NCBI GenBank assembly: GCA_017938315.1 | Contig: JAGBBV010000030.1 | Coordinates: 124,001 to 188,000, forward strand | DNA from: Lachnospiraceae bacterium | Lineage (GTDB): Bacteria > Bacillota > Clostridia > Lachnospirales > Lachnospiraceae | Length of the DNA stretch: 64,000 bases | Direction: 5' to 3' | In this document: positions 16,098 through 24,375 of the stretch, one piece after another | Layout of the letters: every line of letters begins with the position of its first letter | Numbering within the stretch: the stretch's first letter is position 1 | Translations under genes and position numbers: made by a program | The notes under the pieces: generated by a model | Databases searched by the model: none | What the model saw: the letters and a program-made list of their open reading frames with translations, nothing else | Told to the model about the DNA's origin: nothing

Positions 16098-17579
16098 ATG
16101 AAGGACGAGTACCTCAGAATTTTTAAAAAGTTTATAATTCCCACAGTGATTTTGTGCGTGGCGGTAGGCATCGTGGTTATGGTATTTTACGTGAATGTAA
16201 ATGTCCGGAGACAAGATACCACCAAAGACGATTTAATCTTTGTTACTCAGGCGTATGCCGACAGAGTTCAAAATGAGTTAGAGATTATTTCTGCCGTTTC
16301 AGGTGCGGTTTGTGATTTCCTTTCCAAAGAAGAAGTTGATGATGCTGAGATTAAGAGCATTATGAACTCTATTTGTGAGAGCACGTCAGCATATGAAGTG
16401 CTTTTCCACAAAGGAGAGGGTGTAGCGCGTACCAGCCTCGGAAAAGAGATAGATATTTCCGGATGCCATTATTATGAACGAATAGTAGCAGGCGAAGACG
16501 TTAGCTACATAGTTGCAAATGATGAAATAAGCGGCCAGGAGGCGATTGTTGTAATAGTACCCGTGGCAGGCAAACCGGGGCAGAGCCTGCTTGCTTATTA
16601 CTCTATAGAAAACTTGAAAGAGACAATGAACGTTTCCCAGGAGTTTAACAAAAAATCATTTTCGCTGTTAATGAATGCAGATGGTGACTATCTGGTGAAG
16701 GGCAGCGGAAACACAAATTATTTTAACGGTGATAATCTCTGGGAACTGGTACGAACAGAAGAAAATAAATCAAGCGTGGCAGGGGCGTCGATGATTATTA
16801 AAAACGGAAATGCAGGCGTTTTAAAAACAACGGTTTCCGGAGAAGAGAGAAGTTTGGTTTATTGTCCCCTTGACATACAGGACTGGGTGTTTGTAATCGG
16901 AGTCAGCCAAAAATATGTGGATGAGCAGGAAAACGGGCAGTGGTATGATGCAAGAACAATGTTGCTTCAGCTACTTGCGATTGCAGTTGTTTACATTTTT
17001 GTGGTAGGAGTCATAGATATCCTTGGCAAGAAGCATGAGGAAGAAAAAAATAAACTGTTACACGAAAAAGCAGATACTGACTTGCTTACAGGCCTAAACA
17101 ATAAATTGGCAACAGAAACCAAAATTAAAGAATTCATGCAGGATAATCCCAATGAACTGGGGATGATGTTTATTATAGACTTAGATGACTTTAAGAAGAT
17201 AAACGATACCAGAGGACATGCTTTCGGCGATGAAGTGCTTCGTTCTTTCGGTAACAAGATAGGAACTGTATTTAGAGTGTCGGATATCATCGGACGTGTC
17301 GGTGGTGATGAGTTTATTATCTTCTTAAAACATTTAAAGAGTGATACCAATGCAGTTACAGAGGCTAAAAAGCTGGAGAATTTTTTCGCAGGCTTTATGG
17401 TGGGAGATTACGTGAAGTATTCTGTCTGTGCAAGTATTGGCGCAGCGGTATATCCGGAACATGGTGCAGACTTTGAGAGTCTTTATAAAGCAGCTGATAA
17501 GGCACTTTATAAGGCTAAACAAAGAGGAAAAAACCAGCTTGCATTTTTTGATGACCGTGATAAAGAACCGGGAAAATAA
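16098..17579 (+). CDS. Membrane diguanylate cyclase with extracellular sensor
   Basis: In this 493-residue protein a transmembrane helix near residues 12-34 is followed by a roughly 250-residue extracytoplasmic region resembling a Cache/PAS-like double sensor. A second helix lies near 295-315 and is followed by the GGDEF domain. The active-site loop GGDEF is at about 402-406, with DLDDFKKINDTRGH upstream for metal and GTP binding. RVSD lies exactly five residues before the loop, an intact RxxD inhibitory site. It should make c-di-GMP from GTP in response to an external ligand, with product inhibition. It starts with ATG after a GGGAGAT site. Confidence 0.9.
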   Translation: MKDEYLRIFKKFIIPTVILCVAVGIVVMVFYVNVNVRRQDTTKDDLIFVTQAYADRVQNELEIISAVSGAVCDFLSKEEVDDAEIKSIMNSICESTSAYEVLFHKGEGVARTSLGKEIDISGCHYYERIVAGEDVSYIVANDEISGQEAIVVIVPVAGKPGQSLLAYYSIENLKETMNVSQEFNKKSFSLLMNADGDYLVKGSGNTNYFNGDNLWELVRTEENKSSVAGASMIIKNGNAGVLKTTVSGEERSLVYCPLDIQDWVFVIGVSQKYVDEQENGQWYDARTMLLQLLAIAVVYIFVVGVIDILGKKHEEEKNKLLHEKADTDLLTGLNNKLATETKIKEFMQDNPNELGMMFIIDLDDFKKINDTRGHAFGDEVLRSFGNKIGTVFRVSDIIGRVGGDEFIIFLKHLKSDTNAVTEAKKLENFFAGFMVGDYVKYSVCASIGAAVYPEHGADFESLYKAADKALYKAKQRGKNQLAFFDDRDKEPGK

Positions 17580-17774
17580 TATTGTACAATTTGTATACTA
17601 AAAATCAATATGATTCAGCAAAATGACGGATTGAGACAAAAAACAATAAGAATATAAGCATTTTTTACAATGTTAAACAAAATCTTTGTGGAATAGTTGC
17701 ATAGCCTTTTTTTTCAAAGTTCGTTATACTGTTTTCAGACTTGATTTTTGTAATATATTAAGGAGGCAAACAAA

Positions 17775-18884
17775 ATGGCAGGTTTATCATTAAAAAATAT
17801 TACCAAAGTATATCCTAACGGATTTGAAGCAGTTAAGGATTTCAATCTTGAAATTGATGACAAAGAATTTATCATCTTCGTAGGACCTTCAGGATGTGGT
17901 AAGACTACTACACTTCGTATGATCGCTGGTCTTGAAGATATTTCTTCAGGTGAATTAAAGATCGGTGACAGAGTAGTTAACGACATCGAACCTAAGGACA
18001 GAGACATTGCAATGGTATTCCAGAACTACGCTCTGTATCCTCATATGTCTGTATATGACAACATGGCTTTCGGTCTTAAGTTAAGAAAAGTTCCGAAAGA
18101 TGAAATCGATAAAGCAGTTAAGGAAGCAGCAGGTATCCTTGGATTAACTCCCCTTCTTGACCGTAAGCCGAAGGCTCTTTCCGGTGGTCAGAGACAGCGT
18201 GTAGCTATGGGACGTGCTATCGTTCGTAACCCTAAGGTATTCCTTATGGACGAACCTCTTTCCAACTTGGATGCTAAGCTCCGTGTACAGATGCGTATCG
18301 AAATCGCTAAGTTACACCAGAAATTAGGAACAACTATCATCTACGTAACACATGACCAGACAGAAGCTATGACTCTTGGTGATAGAATCGTAGTTATGAA
18401 GGACGGTGTTATCCAGCAGGTAGATACTCCTCAGAACTTATATGAAAAACCTACTAACTTATTCGTAGCAGGTTTCATGGGATCACCTCAGATGAACTTC
18501 TTAGATGGTGTTGTAGAAGTGAACGGTGATGTTGCAAGCATCAAGATTGCAGGCAACAGCATTCCTCTTCCTCCCGCTAAGTCCAAAAAGTTAATCGACG
18601 GCGGATATGATGGAAAGACTGTAACATTCGGTGTTCGTCCTGAAGACGTATATGATTCCGAAATGTTTGTTGAAACTTCTAAGTGTGTATTCGAATCTGA
18701 AATCAAGGTTTACGAATTACTTGGTGCAGAAGTTTACTTATACTTTGATTTAGCTGAATTCCCTATCACAGCTAGAGTTGATTCCAGAACAACAGCAAGA
18801 CCTGGTGATATAGTTAAGTTTGCATTCGATGTTGAAAAGATTCACGTATTCGACAAAGAAACAGAACAGGTTATTACAAACTAG
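17775..18884 (+). CDS. ABC sugar-transporter ATPase, MsmX/UgpC type
   Basis: The protein has 369 residues. Walker A is GPSGCGKTT near residue 38, the Q-loop is in FQNYALYPHM, the signature is LSGGQRQR and Walker B is VFLMDEPLSNLD, with the H-loop His in VTHDQTEA. The C-terminal 120 residues are the OB-type MalK/TOBE domain. No permease or binding protein is nearby, so it may be a shared ATPase that energises several CUT1 sugar importers, as MsmX does in B. subtilis. The strong AAGGAGG site and uniform codon use suggest high expression. I see no clear promoter in the 195-nt upstream gap, although TTATACT near 17730 could be a -10 box. Confidence 0.92.
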   Translation: MAGLSLKNITKVYPNGFEAVKDFNLEIDDKEFIIFVGPSGCGKTTTLRMIAGLEDISSGELKIGDRVVNDIEPKDRDIAMVFQNYALYPHMSVYDNMAFGLKLRKVPKDEIDKAVKEAAGILGLTPLLDRKPKALSGGQRQRVAMGRAIVRNPKVFLMDEPLSNLDAKLRVQMRIEIAKLHQKLGTTIIYVTHDQTEAMTLGDRIVVMKDGVIQQVDTPQNLYEKPTNLFVAGFMGSPQMNFLDGVVEVNGDVASIKIAGNSIPLPPAKSKKLIDGGYDGKTVTFGVRPEDVYDSEMFVETSKCVFESEIKVYELLGAEVYLYFDLAEFPITARVDSRTTARPGDIVKFAFDVEKIHVFDKETEQVITN

Positions 18885-18897
18885 AAATAACTTACCG

Positions 18898-18928
18898 GAG
18901 GGATGCTCTTTGGCATCCCTCTTTTATT
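18898..18928 (+). terminator. Terminator after the MsmX-type ATPase
   Basis: GAGGGATGC at 18898-18906 pairs with GCATCCCTC at 18913-18921 and is followed by TTTTATT. Confidence 0.9.
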
Positions 18929-18970
18929 CTTTTACCATAATAAACAATTTAGAACAGGAAGGGTGAAAAG

Positions 18971-20059
18971 ATGATATCTGCACAGGTGATAACAACCGGT
19001 ATTGAAGAACTGCGAGCGATAACAAGAGTAGATCTGTGTGTGTTTGATGTAGACGGAAGAGTGGTAGCCACAACTTTCGATGCACAGGATATAAAAACAT
19101 CATTGATTAAGGATTTTGCGGTATCTCCTGCTGACAGCCAGGTGATTGGTGCTTACCACCTTTTAAAGGTCTTGGATGAAGGCGAAATAGCCTACATATT
19201 GGTAGCAAGAGGAAATGGCGATGACACTTATATGGTGGGTAAAATTGCAGTCAGCCAAATCAGCCAGTTAATAGTGGCATATAAGGAACGTTTTGACAGA
19301 AACAGTTTTTTCCAAAGCCTGTTACTTGATAATCTTTTGCTTGTAGATGTCTATAATAGAGCGAAGAAACTTCATATTGATGCAACCGTATCAAGAGTTG
19401 TTTTAGTGGTAGAAACAAAAAAGGAAAAAGATAGCACGGCAAGTGAACTTTTGTCCGGTATGTTTTCTTCCCAGTCCGGTGATTATATTACGGCTGTGGA
19501 TGAGAGCAACGTAATACTGATTAAATCATTAGAGCCGAGAGAGGGCTATGATGAAATTCATCAGATAGCAAATACCATTGTGGATATGATGAATACAGAA
19601 GCCATGATCAATGTGCGGGTTGCTTATGGAACGATTGTGCATGAACTGAAAGATGTATCAAAATCATACAAAGAAGCAACAATGGCACTTGATGTAGGAA
19701 AAATATTTTACGTCGAGAAAAAGGTAATTGCTTACGGCAGACTTGGAATCGGACGTTTGATTTATCAGTTACCGGTAAACTTATGTAAGATATTTATAGA
19801 TGAAATTTTTGCTGAGGAAGGTTCCTCTGAAATTGATGAAGAAACACTGACAACGGTAAATAAGTTCTTTGAAAATAATTTGAATGTGTCAGAGACCTCA
19901 AGGCAGCTTTTTGTGCACCGCAATACTTTGGTGTATAGGCTGGAAAAACTTGAAAAAAGTACCGGTCTTGATGTAAGGACATTTGATGATGCACTTACTT
20001 TTAAAATTGCCATGATGGTTGTGAATTATATGAAGTATCTTGATTCGTTAAGTTACTAA
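18971..20059 (+). CDS. CdaR/PucR-type transcriptional regulator
   Basis: In this 362-residue protein, the N-terminal 130 residues resemble the sugar-diacid recognition domain of CdaR regulators, and the middle is a GGDEF-like CdaR fold without a cyclase motif. The C-terminus carries a helix-turn-helix: NLNVSETSRQLFVHRNTLVYRLEKLEKSTG. I give it in shortened form as SETSRQLFVHRNTLVYRLEK. Such proteins activate carbohydrate or amino-acid catabolic genes. Its place just after the orphan sugar-ABC ATPase suggests it may control that or related uptake, which is inference. GGAAGGG precedes the ATG. Confidence 0.85.
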   Translation: MISAQVITTGIEELRAITRVDLCVFDVDGRVVATTFDAQDIKTSLIKDFAVSPADSQVIGAYHLLKVLDEGEIAYILVARGNGDDTYMVGKIAVSQISQLIVAYKERFDRNSFFQSLLLDNLLLVDVYNRAKKLHIDATVSRVVLVVETKKEKDSTASELLSGMFSSQSGDYITAVDESNVILIKSLEPREGYDEIHQIANTIVDMMNTEAMINVRVAYGTIVHELKDVSKSYKEATMALDVGKIFYVEKKVIAYGRLGIGRLIYQLPVNLCKIFIDEIFAEEGSSEIDEETLTTVNKFFENNLNVSETSRQLFVHRNTLVYRLEKLEKSTGLDVRTFDDALTFKIAMMVVNYMKYLDSLSY

Positions 20060-20064
20060 AGGGA

Positions 20065-20745
20065 ATGTACAATCCTGTTTCCGAATACAATAGTAAAAAA
20101 CTATTGGAGGAAACGGGATTGTTTTTTGTTGGAAAAAAGATGGTGTATTTATCCTTGTGGGAGAGAGGAAAAAGAAATAAGACAGTGGGATTTGCAGAGC
20201 TTGTTGGAAAGAATAATGACTTGAGTATTCATGTAAATATAAAAAATAAAGATAGGAATCCACAGGAGTGGCCGGAGATACAAAGCATAAAAATCATCAT
20301 GGAAGATGGGAATGAAATAATTGGTGAAATCAAAAAAGAACAAGAGAAAAAGATGGAAATACTTGGTTGTGAAATGCCTGATAGGGAAGAGGACACAAAA
20401 TGGAACCAAATTTGTGAACAATATAAAAAAATACATCCCTTTGGAGGTGAAAGAGAGTGTGTGGCTGTAGAATTGAAAGATTTGGCATTGCTGGCTCCGC
20501 AACTACATAAATTGACAAATAATAGTTTTCTGCTTCATGGTTTTTATAATTACAGACACTTGATTTTGGCAAAAAAATGTGGATTTGCAAATCCTGATGA
20601 AAGAACATTTTATCTCGGAGTTCCTGGAGTGTATTATGAACGGGAGAAACAGGTAGCTATCATGTTTGGGTTTCAAGGATTTGAATGTGTGGGGCAGGTA
20701 GAAGTCGGAAAATTTGGATATTATATGAAAGAAGTACAAATTTGA
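20065..20745 (+). CDS. Conserved hypothetical protein (possible DUF6128)
   Basis: The protein has 226 residues, no signal peptide and no membrane segment. An N-terminal beta-rich part of about 120 residues is followed by a C-terminal half with the string NNSFLLHGFYNYRHLILAKK, then FYLGVPGVYYEREKQVA and MFGFQGFE. I recall this LLHGFYNYRHL...YLGVPG...FGF pattern from Lachnospiraceae proteins listed as DUF6128, but the match is from memory. Function is unknown. The ATG at 20065 is only 4 nt after an AAAGGG run, so the start is uncertain. The gene directly follows the CdaR-like regulator. Confidence 0.7.
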   Translation: MYNPVSEYNSKKLLEETGLFFVGKKMVYLSLWERGKRNKTVGFAELVGKNNDLSIHVNIKNKDRNPQEWPEIQSIKIIMEDGNEIIGEIKKEQEKKMEILGCEMPDREEDTKWNQICEQYKKIHPFGGERECVAVELKDLALLAPQLHKLTNNSFLLHGFYNYRHLILAKKCGFANPDERTFYLGVPGVYYEREKQVAIMFGFQGFECVGQVEVGKFGYYMKEVQI

Positions 20746-20777
20746 CAATAATTTCGTTGTTTTTAGTAGAAAATAAA

Positions 20778-20806
20778 GTGACAAGAAAACAAAACAAATG
20801 TATAAT
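20778..20806 (+). promoter_or_regulatory. Promoter for the sugar-sensor GGDEF gene
   Basis: GTGACA at 20778-20783 and a perfect TATAAT at 20801-20806 are spaced 17 nt apart, 42 nt upstream of the next ATG. Confidence 0.7.
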
Positions 20807-20847
20807 GATAATAGAATGCATATTTAGGATAAAAGGTAAGAAAAAGC

Positions 20848-22764
20848 ATGAAGATAGCAGTGTTGGTTGCAGGGCTGCGTTTTGACAGTCAACGTAGAAT
20901 TATCAACGGAATATTGGAAAAAGCAGTGGAAGATGGAACAGATACATACATCTTTTCTTGTGATGCATGGACTTATTCATCAGAATCATTTAATCAAGGC
21001 GAGACTGCTATTTTTAGCCTTCCGGATTTTTCTGATTATGATGGTGTTATTTTTCATGGCGACACGATTTATGCACAAAGTATAATCGATAATGTTTTAG
21101 ATAAAATCAGGGAATCGGGTGTTCCCTGTATCAGTTTGAATGTCAAGCATGAAGGTATGCTTTATGTGGGCATGGAAAATGCATCCGGCATTTATGAAAT
21201 CGTAGATCATATGATTAAAGTGCACCGTGCGAAGAAGGTTGCGTTTATTTCAGGCCCTGTAGAAAACTACGATGCAGAGGGGCGCCTTGCAGCATATCAG
21301 AGAGCTCTTACGGATAACGAGATAGTGCCTGATGGCAGATATGTATTTTATGGCGACTATCATCCGGACAGCGGTAAAGAAGCCGTAGAATATTTTTATG
21401 ATATGCAGGGTGATTTCCCGGATGCAATTGTTTCTGCAAATGATGAAATGGCCCTTGGAGCATTTTATGAGTTAGAAGAAAAGGGGTATGATGTACCGGG
21501 ACAGATTTTACTGTCAGGATATGATTATGCTTTCGTTGGAAGACATCATTATCCGAAGATTACCAGCGTGAAACGTCCGGAGAGTGAACTGGGTAGAAGG
21601 GCGTATTCCATGTTGAAAGACAAAATTGATGGAAAGCCGGTAGTGGAAGAACCGGACTTGAAATGTACGCCTATCTTCAGTGACAGTTGTGGCTGTAAAG
21701 ATGCGGAACAAAGAGACGAGAAAAGATTTCGCCGGAAAACAGTAAAAAACAGATTGCATGCCATTACCTATTCTGAGATATTGAAATCTTCTTCTGCAGA
21801 TTTTACCGGTGTAGCCAATTTTAATGACTTGCTGGAACAGATGAAAAAATACATAGCCATGATTGATCCGGAAGAACTTTACATATGCATGCGTAAAGAT
21901 ATGCATGATTTCTTTATAGGACTTAATGATAACATTGGACAAGATGAAGAAGATTCAGATGCCGCAGTTGGCTATACTTCCGATATTACCATTCCATTGT
22001 TTTATAAAAAAGGAGCATTTGGCAGACATAAAAAGTTCGCAGTTGACAAACTGTTACCTGACGAACTGCTTAATAAAGGCGGTGGACAGTTTTATACAAT
22101 TGTTCCGCTCCATTATCAGCAGAGATGTTATGGTTATTGTGTGCTTGCAAACAGCAAGCTTCTGATGGATAGTGAATTGTTCCATTTGTTTATTATGAAC
22201 GTAAACAATGCGTTTGAAAGCCTTCGCAAGAAAAATATGTTAAATGACATGGTGCAGAAGCTTAACAGAATGTGGGTATATGACACGCTTACCGGTGTAT
22301 TTAACCGTGCAGGCTTTTTCAAATTTGCATATGATATTATTGCAAGTGCAAGGCAGGCCGGTGAGAATTTATTTGTATTGTTCCTTGACATGGATGGGCT
22401 TAAGAGCATTAATGATAAATACGGCCATGATGCCGGTGATAACATTATCCAGACCATGGGAAGAATTATGAACCAGACGCGCCGCCATGGGGAACTTTTA
22501 ATGCGTTACGGCGGAGATGAGTTTGTGGTACTTGCAAAGAATTATACAGAAGCGGAAGCGGAGCAATACATGGATCAGGTGAGGGCAGGAATGGAAAACT
22601 ACAATGCCATGTCCAAGAATCCTTACATCTTAGATGCAAGTATGGGTTATACATTGATTGAGCCTACGGAAGATTTGGATTTGGAAGAATTAATCGAAAT
22701 GGCCGACAAAGAAATGTATAAGGCAAAGAATGAAAAAAAGCGTATAAAAGCGCTTAAGAAATAA
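20848..22764 (+). CDS. Cytoplasmic LacI-type sugar-binding sensor fused to GGDEF cyclase
   Basis: In this 638-residue protein, residues 1 to about 285 form a periplasmic-binding-protein domain like that of LacI regulators, seen in the YDGVIFHGD, HRAKKVAFISGP, NDEMALGAFYELEEKGYDVP and PKITSVKRPESELG segments. There is no helix-turn-helix and no signal peptide. A middle region with a FSDSCGC segment and a GAF-like part leads to a GGDEF domain with YGGDEF near 553-558. The inhibitory-site position holds RHGE, so RxxD is not kept. It should make c-di-GMP in response to a cytoplasmic small molecule, perhaps a sugar. Confidence 0.88.
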   Translation: MKIAVLVAGLRFDSQRRIINGILEKAVEDGTDTYIFSCDAWTYSSESFNQGETAIFSLPDFSDYDGVIFHGDTIYAQSIIDNVLDKIRESGVPCISLNVKHEGMLYVGMENASGIYEIVDHMIKVHRAKKVAFISGPVENYDAEGRLAAYQRALTDNEIVPDGRYVFYGDYHPDSGKEAVEYFYDMQGDFPDAIVSANDEMALGAFYELEEKGYDVPGQILLSGYDYAFVGRHHYPKITSVKRPESELGRRAYSMLKDKIDGKPVVEEPDLKCTPIFSDSCGCKDAEQRDEKRFRRKTVKNRLHAITYSEILKSSSADFTGVANFNDLLEQMKKYIAMIDPEELYICMRKDMHDFFIGLNDNIGQDEEDSDAAVGYTSDITIPLFYKKGAFGRHKKFAVDKLLPDELLNKGGGQFYTIVPLHYQQRCYGYCVLANSKLLMDSELFHLFIMNVNNAFESLRKKNMLNDMVQKLNRMWVYDTLTGVFNRAGFFKFAYDIIASARQAGENLFVLFLDMDGLKSINDKYGHDAGDNIIQTMGRIMNQTRRHGELLMRYGGDEFVVLAKNYTEAEAEQYMDQVRAGMENYNAMSKNPYILDASMGYTLIEPTEDLDLEELIEMADKEMYKAKNEKKRIKALKK

Positions 22765-22765
22765 A

Positions 22766-22994
22766 ATAAAATCGTGTTTTTACCTTCGGGGAAACTGCCA
22801 TGCGTTACCAATGCAGCCGGCTCTGGGCCGGCACCCTTGCGGCACATGGAAAATTCTGCTTAGTGCTGCTTTGTTCCCAACCTGACACGGTTCGCGGACA
22901 TCCATTGCGCAAGACCAACCCGTCAACGCCACTTACAAAGGGCAGCCATGGCAGTTTCCCTGAAAATAAAAAACACGATTTTTCATTTAGATAC
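22766..22994 (-). ncRNA. ffs: Signal recognition particle RNA, large (Alu-containing) type
   Basis: On the minus strand, the SRP domain IV hairpin is present at 22865-22886: CAGG and AGCAG internal-loop strands flank a GGAA tetraloop. The usual C-C/G-G pairs below the loop are replaced by T-G/C-A, which still pair. Further 3' come ACTAAG and CATGTGCCGCAAGGGTGCC, familiar from Firmicute SRP RNA. The ends close in a long helix: GGGAAACTGCCATG (22789-22802) pairs with its complement at 22947-22960, and a further outer ACGATT/AATCGT stem follows. A consensus promoter on the same strand fits. The ends are approximate. The RNA works with Ffh to target membrane proteins. Confidence 0.93.
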
Positions 22995-23000
22995 TAATGT

Positions 23001-23029
23001 AGTATATTGGTTTTTGGAAGATTTGTCAA
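23001..23029 (-). promoter_or_regulatory. ffs: Consensus promoter of the SRP RNA
   Basis: On the minus strand TTGACA (23024-23029) and TATACT (23001-23006) are separated by exactly 17 nt, placing the start near 22994. This accounts for the rest of the 286-base gap before the activase gene. Confidence 0.9.
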
Positions 23030-23050
23030 CTACTGCTTTCGGAGGATAAA

Positions 23051-23773
23051 TTGTTAATCAAAGGACTGAATAAGACAACTTTATTAGATTATCCGGGTCG
23101 TGTAGCCGCTACGATTTTTACCGGAGGATGCAATTTCAGATGTCCCTTTTGCCATAACGGTGACCTGGTATTAAAGCCTTCCATTCAGGATGCTTATTCT
23201 GAAGAGGAGGTTCTTTCTTTTCTGCAAAAAAGAAAAAACGTTTTGAAGGGCGTCTGCATTACAGGCGGTGAACCTACTCTGCAGGCGGATTTGCCGGTTT
23301 TCATGGAAAAAGTAAAAAAGATTGGCTATGATATAAAGCTGGATACCAATGGGTACCAGCCGCAGGTTTTGGCGGAGCTTATAGGGGACGGACTTGTTGA
23401 TTATGTGGCTATGGACATCAAAAATTCCAAGGAAAAGTACCCGGAAACTGCCGGTTTGAATGACTTGCAAATAGAGAAAATCGAAGAGTCAGTGGAACTG
23501 CTTGCAGGTGCAATAATCCCATATGAATTCCGGACCACGGTGGTAAAGGAATTACATACGATGGAGGATATTCTCTCTATTGGGAAATGGATTGCCGGAT
23601 GTCCAAACTTCTTTTTGCAATCATATGCGGAAAACGAAAAAGAAATCAGGCGGATGCAGGAAGATATTATTACGCCGTTCCATGCCTATGAAAAAGACGA
23701 AATGGAAGAAATCATAAAGAGATTAGAAGAGATTCCCGGAATGAAAGGGAAAGTGTTACTGCGAGGAATGTAA
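23051..23773 (+). CDS. nrdG: Anaerobic ribonucleotide reductase activating protein (radical SAM)
   Basis: In this 240-residue radical SAM protein the CxxxCxxC motif is CNFRCPFC, preceded by TGG, and a CITGGEPTLQ segment binds S-adenosylmethionine. The N-terminal LNKTTLLDYPGRVA pattern is typical of NrdG-type activases that install the glycyl radical on class III ribonucleotide reductase, though it is longer than the E. coli enzyme. The start is TTG with GGAGG upstream. tadA follows 2 nt later. The target reductase is not in the window, so the role is inferred from family. Confidence 0.82.
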   Translation: MLIKGLNKTTLLDYPGRVAATIFTGGCNFRCPFCHNGDLVLKPSIQDAYSEEEVLSFLQKRKNVLKGVCITGGEPTLQADLPVFMEKVKKIGYDIKLDTNGYQPQVLAELIGDGLVDYVAMDIKNSKEKYPETAGLNDLQIEKIEESVELLAGAIIPYEFRTTVVKELHTMEDILSIGKWIAGCPNFFLQSYAENEKEIRRMQEDIITPFHAYEKDEMEEIIKRLEEIPGMKGKVLLRGM

Positions 23774-23775
23774 AA

Positions 23776-24267
23776 ATGACAGAACAGGAAAAATATATGA
23801 AAGCAGCTATCAGGGAGGCGAAAAAAGCGTATGCCCTGGGAGAGGTTCCCATTGGCTGTGTGATTGTATATGATGGTAAAATAATCGGACGCGGTTATAA
23901 CAGACGGAATACTGACAAGAATACTCTTGCCCATGCGGAGATTACAGCGATTAATAAAGCGAGCAAAAAGATAGGGGACTGGCGTCTGGAGGGGTGTACG
24001 CTTTATGTGACTTTGGAGCCTTGCCAGATGTGTTCCGGAGCCATTGTTCAGGCGAGAATAGATGAGGTGGTCATGGCCTGCATGAATCCAAAGGCGGGAT
24101 GCGGAGGCTCTATACTAAATATATTAGAGATGCCGGAGTTTAATCACCAGGTTAAGGTTACCAGAGGCGTGCTTGAAGAGGAATGCTCAGAAATGCTGAA
24201 AAGCTTTTTCAAAGAACTCCGGGTGCGTGTGAAAAAAGAAAAGCAGGAAAAGAAGACCACTTGTTAA
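23776..24267 (+). CDS. tadA: tRNA-specific adenosine-34 deaminase
   Basis: This 163-residue zinc deaminase converts adenosine to inosine at the wobble position of tRNA-Arg(ACG). The zinc ligands and catalytic Glu are in HAEITAI near residues 53-59 and PCQMC near 82-86. The N-terminal GEVPIGCVIV segment is typical. It follows the activase gene after 2 nt, so the two share an mRNA, and its stop codon lies in the loop of a terminator. Confidence 0.93.
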   Translation: MTEQEKYMKAAIREAKKAYALGEVPIGCVIVYDGKIIGRGYNRRNTDKNTLAHAEITAINKASKKIGDWRLEGCTLYVTLEPCQMCSGAIVQARIDEVVMACMNPKAGCGGSILNILEMPEFNHQVKVTRGVLEEECSEMLKSFFKELRVRVKKEKQEKKTTC

Positions 24268-24282
24268 TCAGGTGGTTTTTTT
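24256..24282 (+). terminator. Terminator overlapping the end of tadA
   Basis: ACCACTTG at 24256-24263 pairs with CAGGTGGT at 24269-24276 around a TTAAT loop, followed by seven T. The tadA stop codon is inside the loop. Confidence 0.85.
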
Positions 24283-24320
24283 GAACCAATCAGCAAGTTA
24301 TTACAATATATAAATGAAAG

Positions 24321-24338
24321 GGTTAACCTTAGACGTCT
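24321..24338. promoter_or_regulatory. Adjacent palindromes upstream of the ECF sigma gene
   Basis: GGTTAACC at 24321-24328 and AGACGTCT at 24331-24338 are two perfect 8-bp palindromes separated by TT, 38 nt before the sigma-factor start. AACC and CGTC are typical ECF -35 and -10 words, but the spacing here is far too short for one promoter, so the role is open. Confidence 0.35.
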
Positions 24339-24375
24339 GGGGAATAATAAAAGGCTTACATAAGAGAGGATAAGA

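Noticed and set aside
17580-17774. Possible promoter with TTATACT near 17730
   Set aside because: No fitting -35 sequence at 16-18 nt; left as a possibility only in the ATPase entry.
22800-22997. Small reading frames on both strands across 22647-22997
   Set aside because: They overlap the SRP RNA and its helix, have no ribosome sites, and are explained by the structured RNA.
24301-24375. AACC and CGTC as one ECF promoter
   Set aside because: They are only a few bases apart instead of about 16, so they cannot be -35 and -10 of one promoter.
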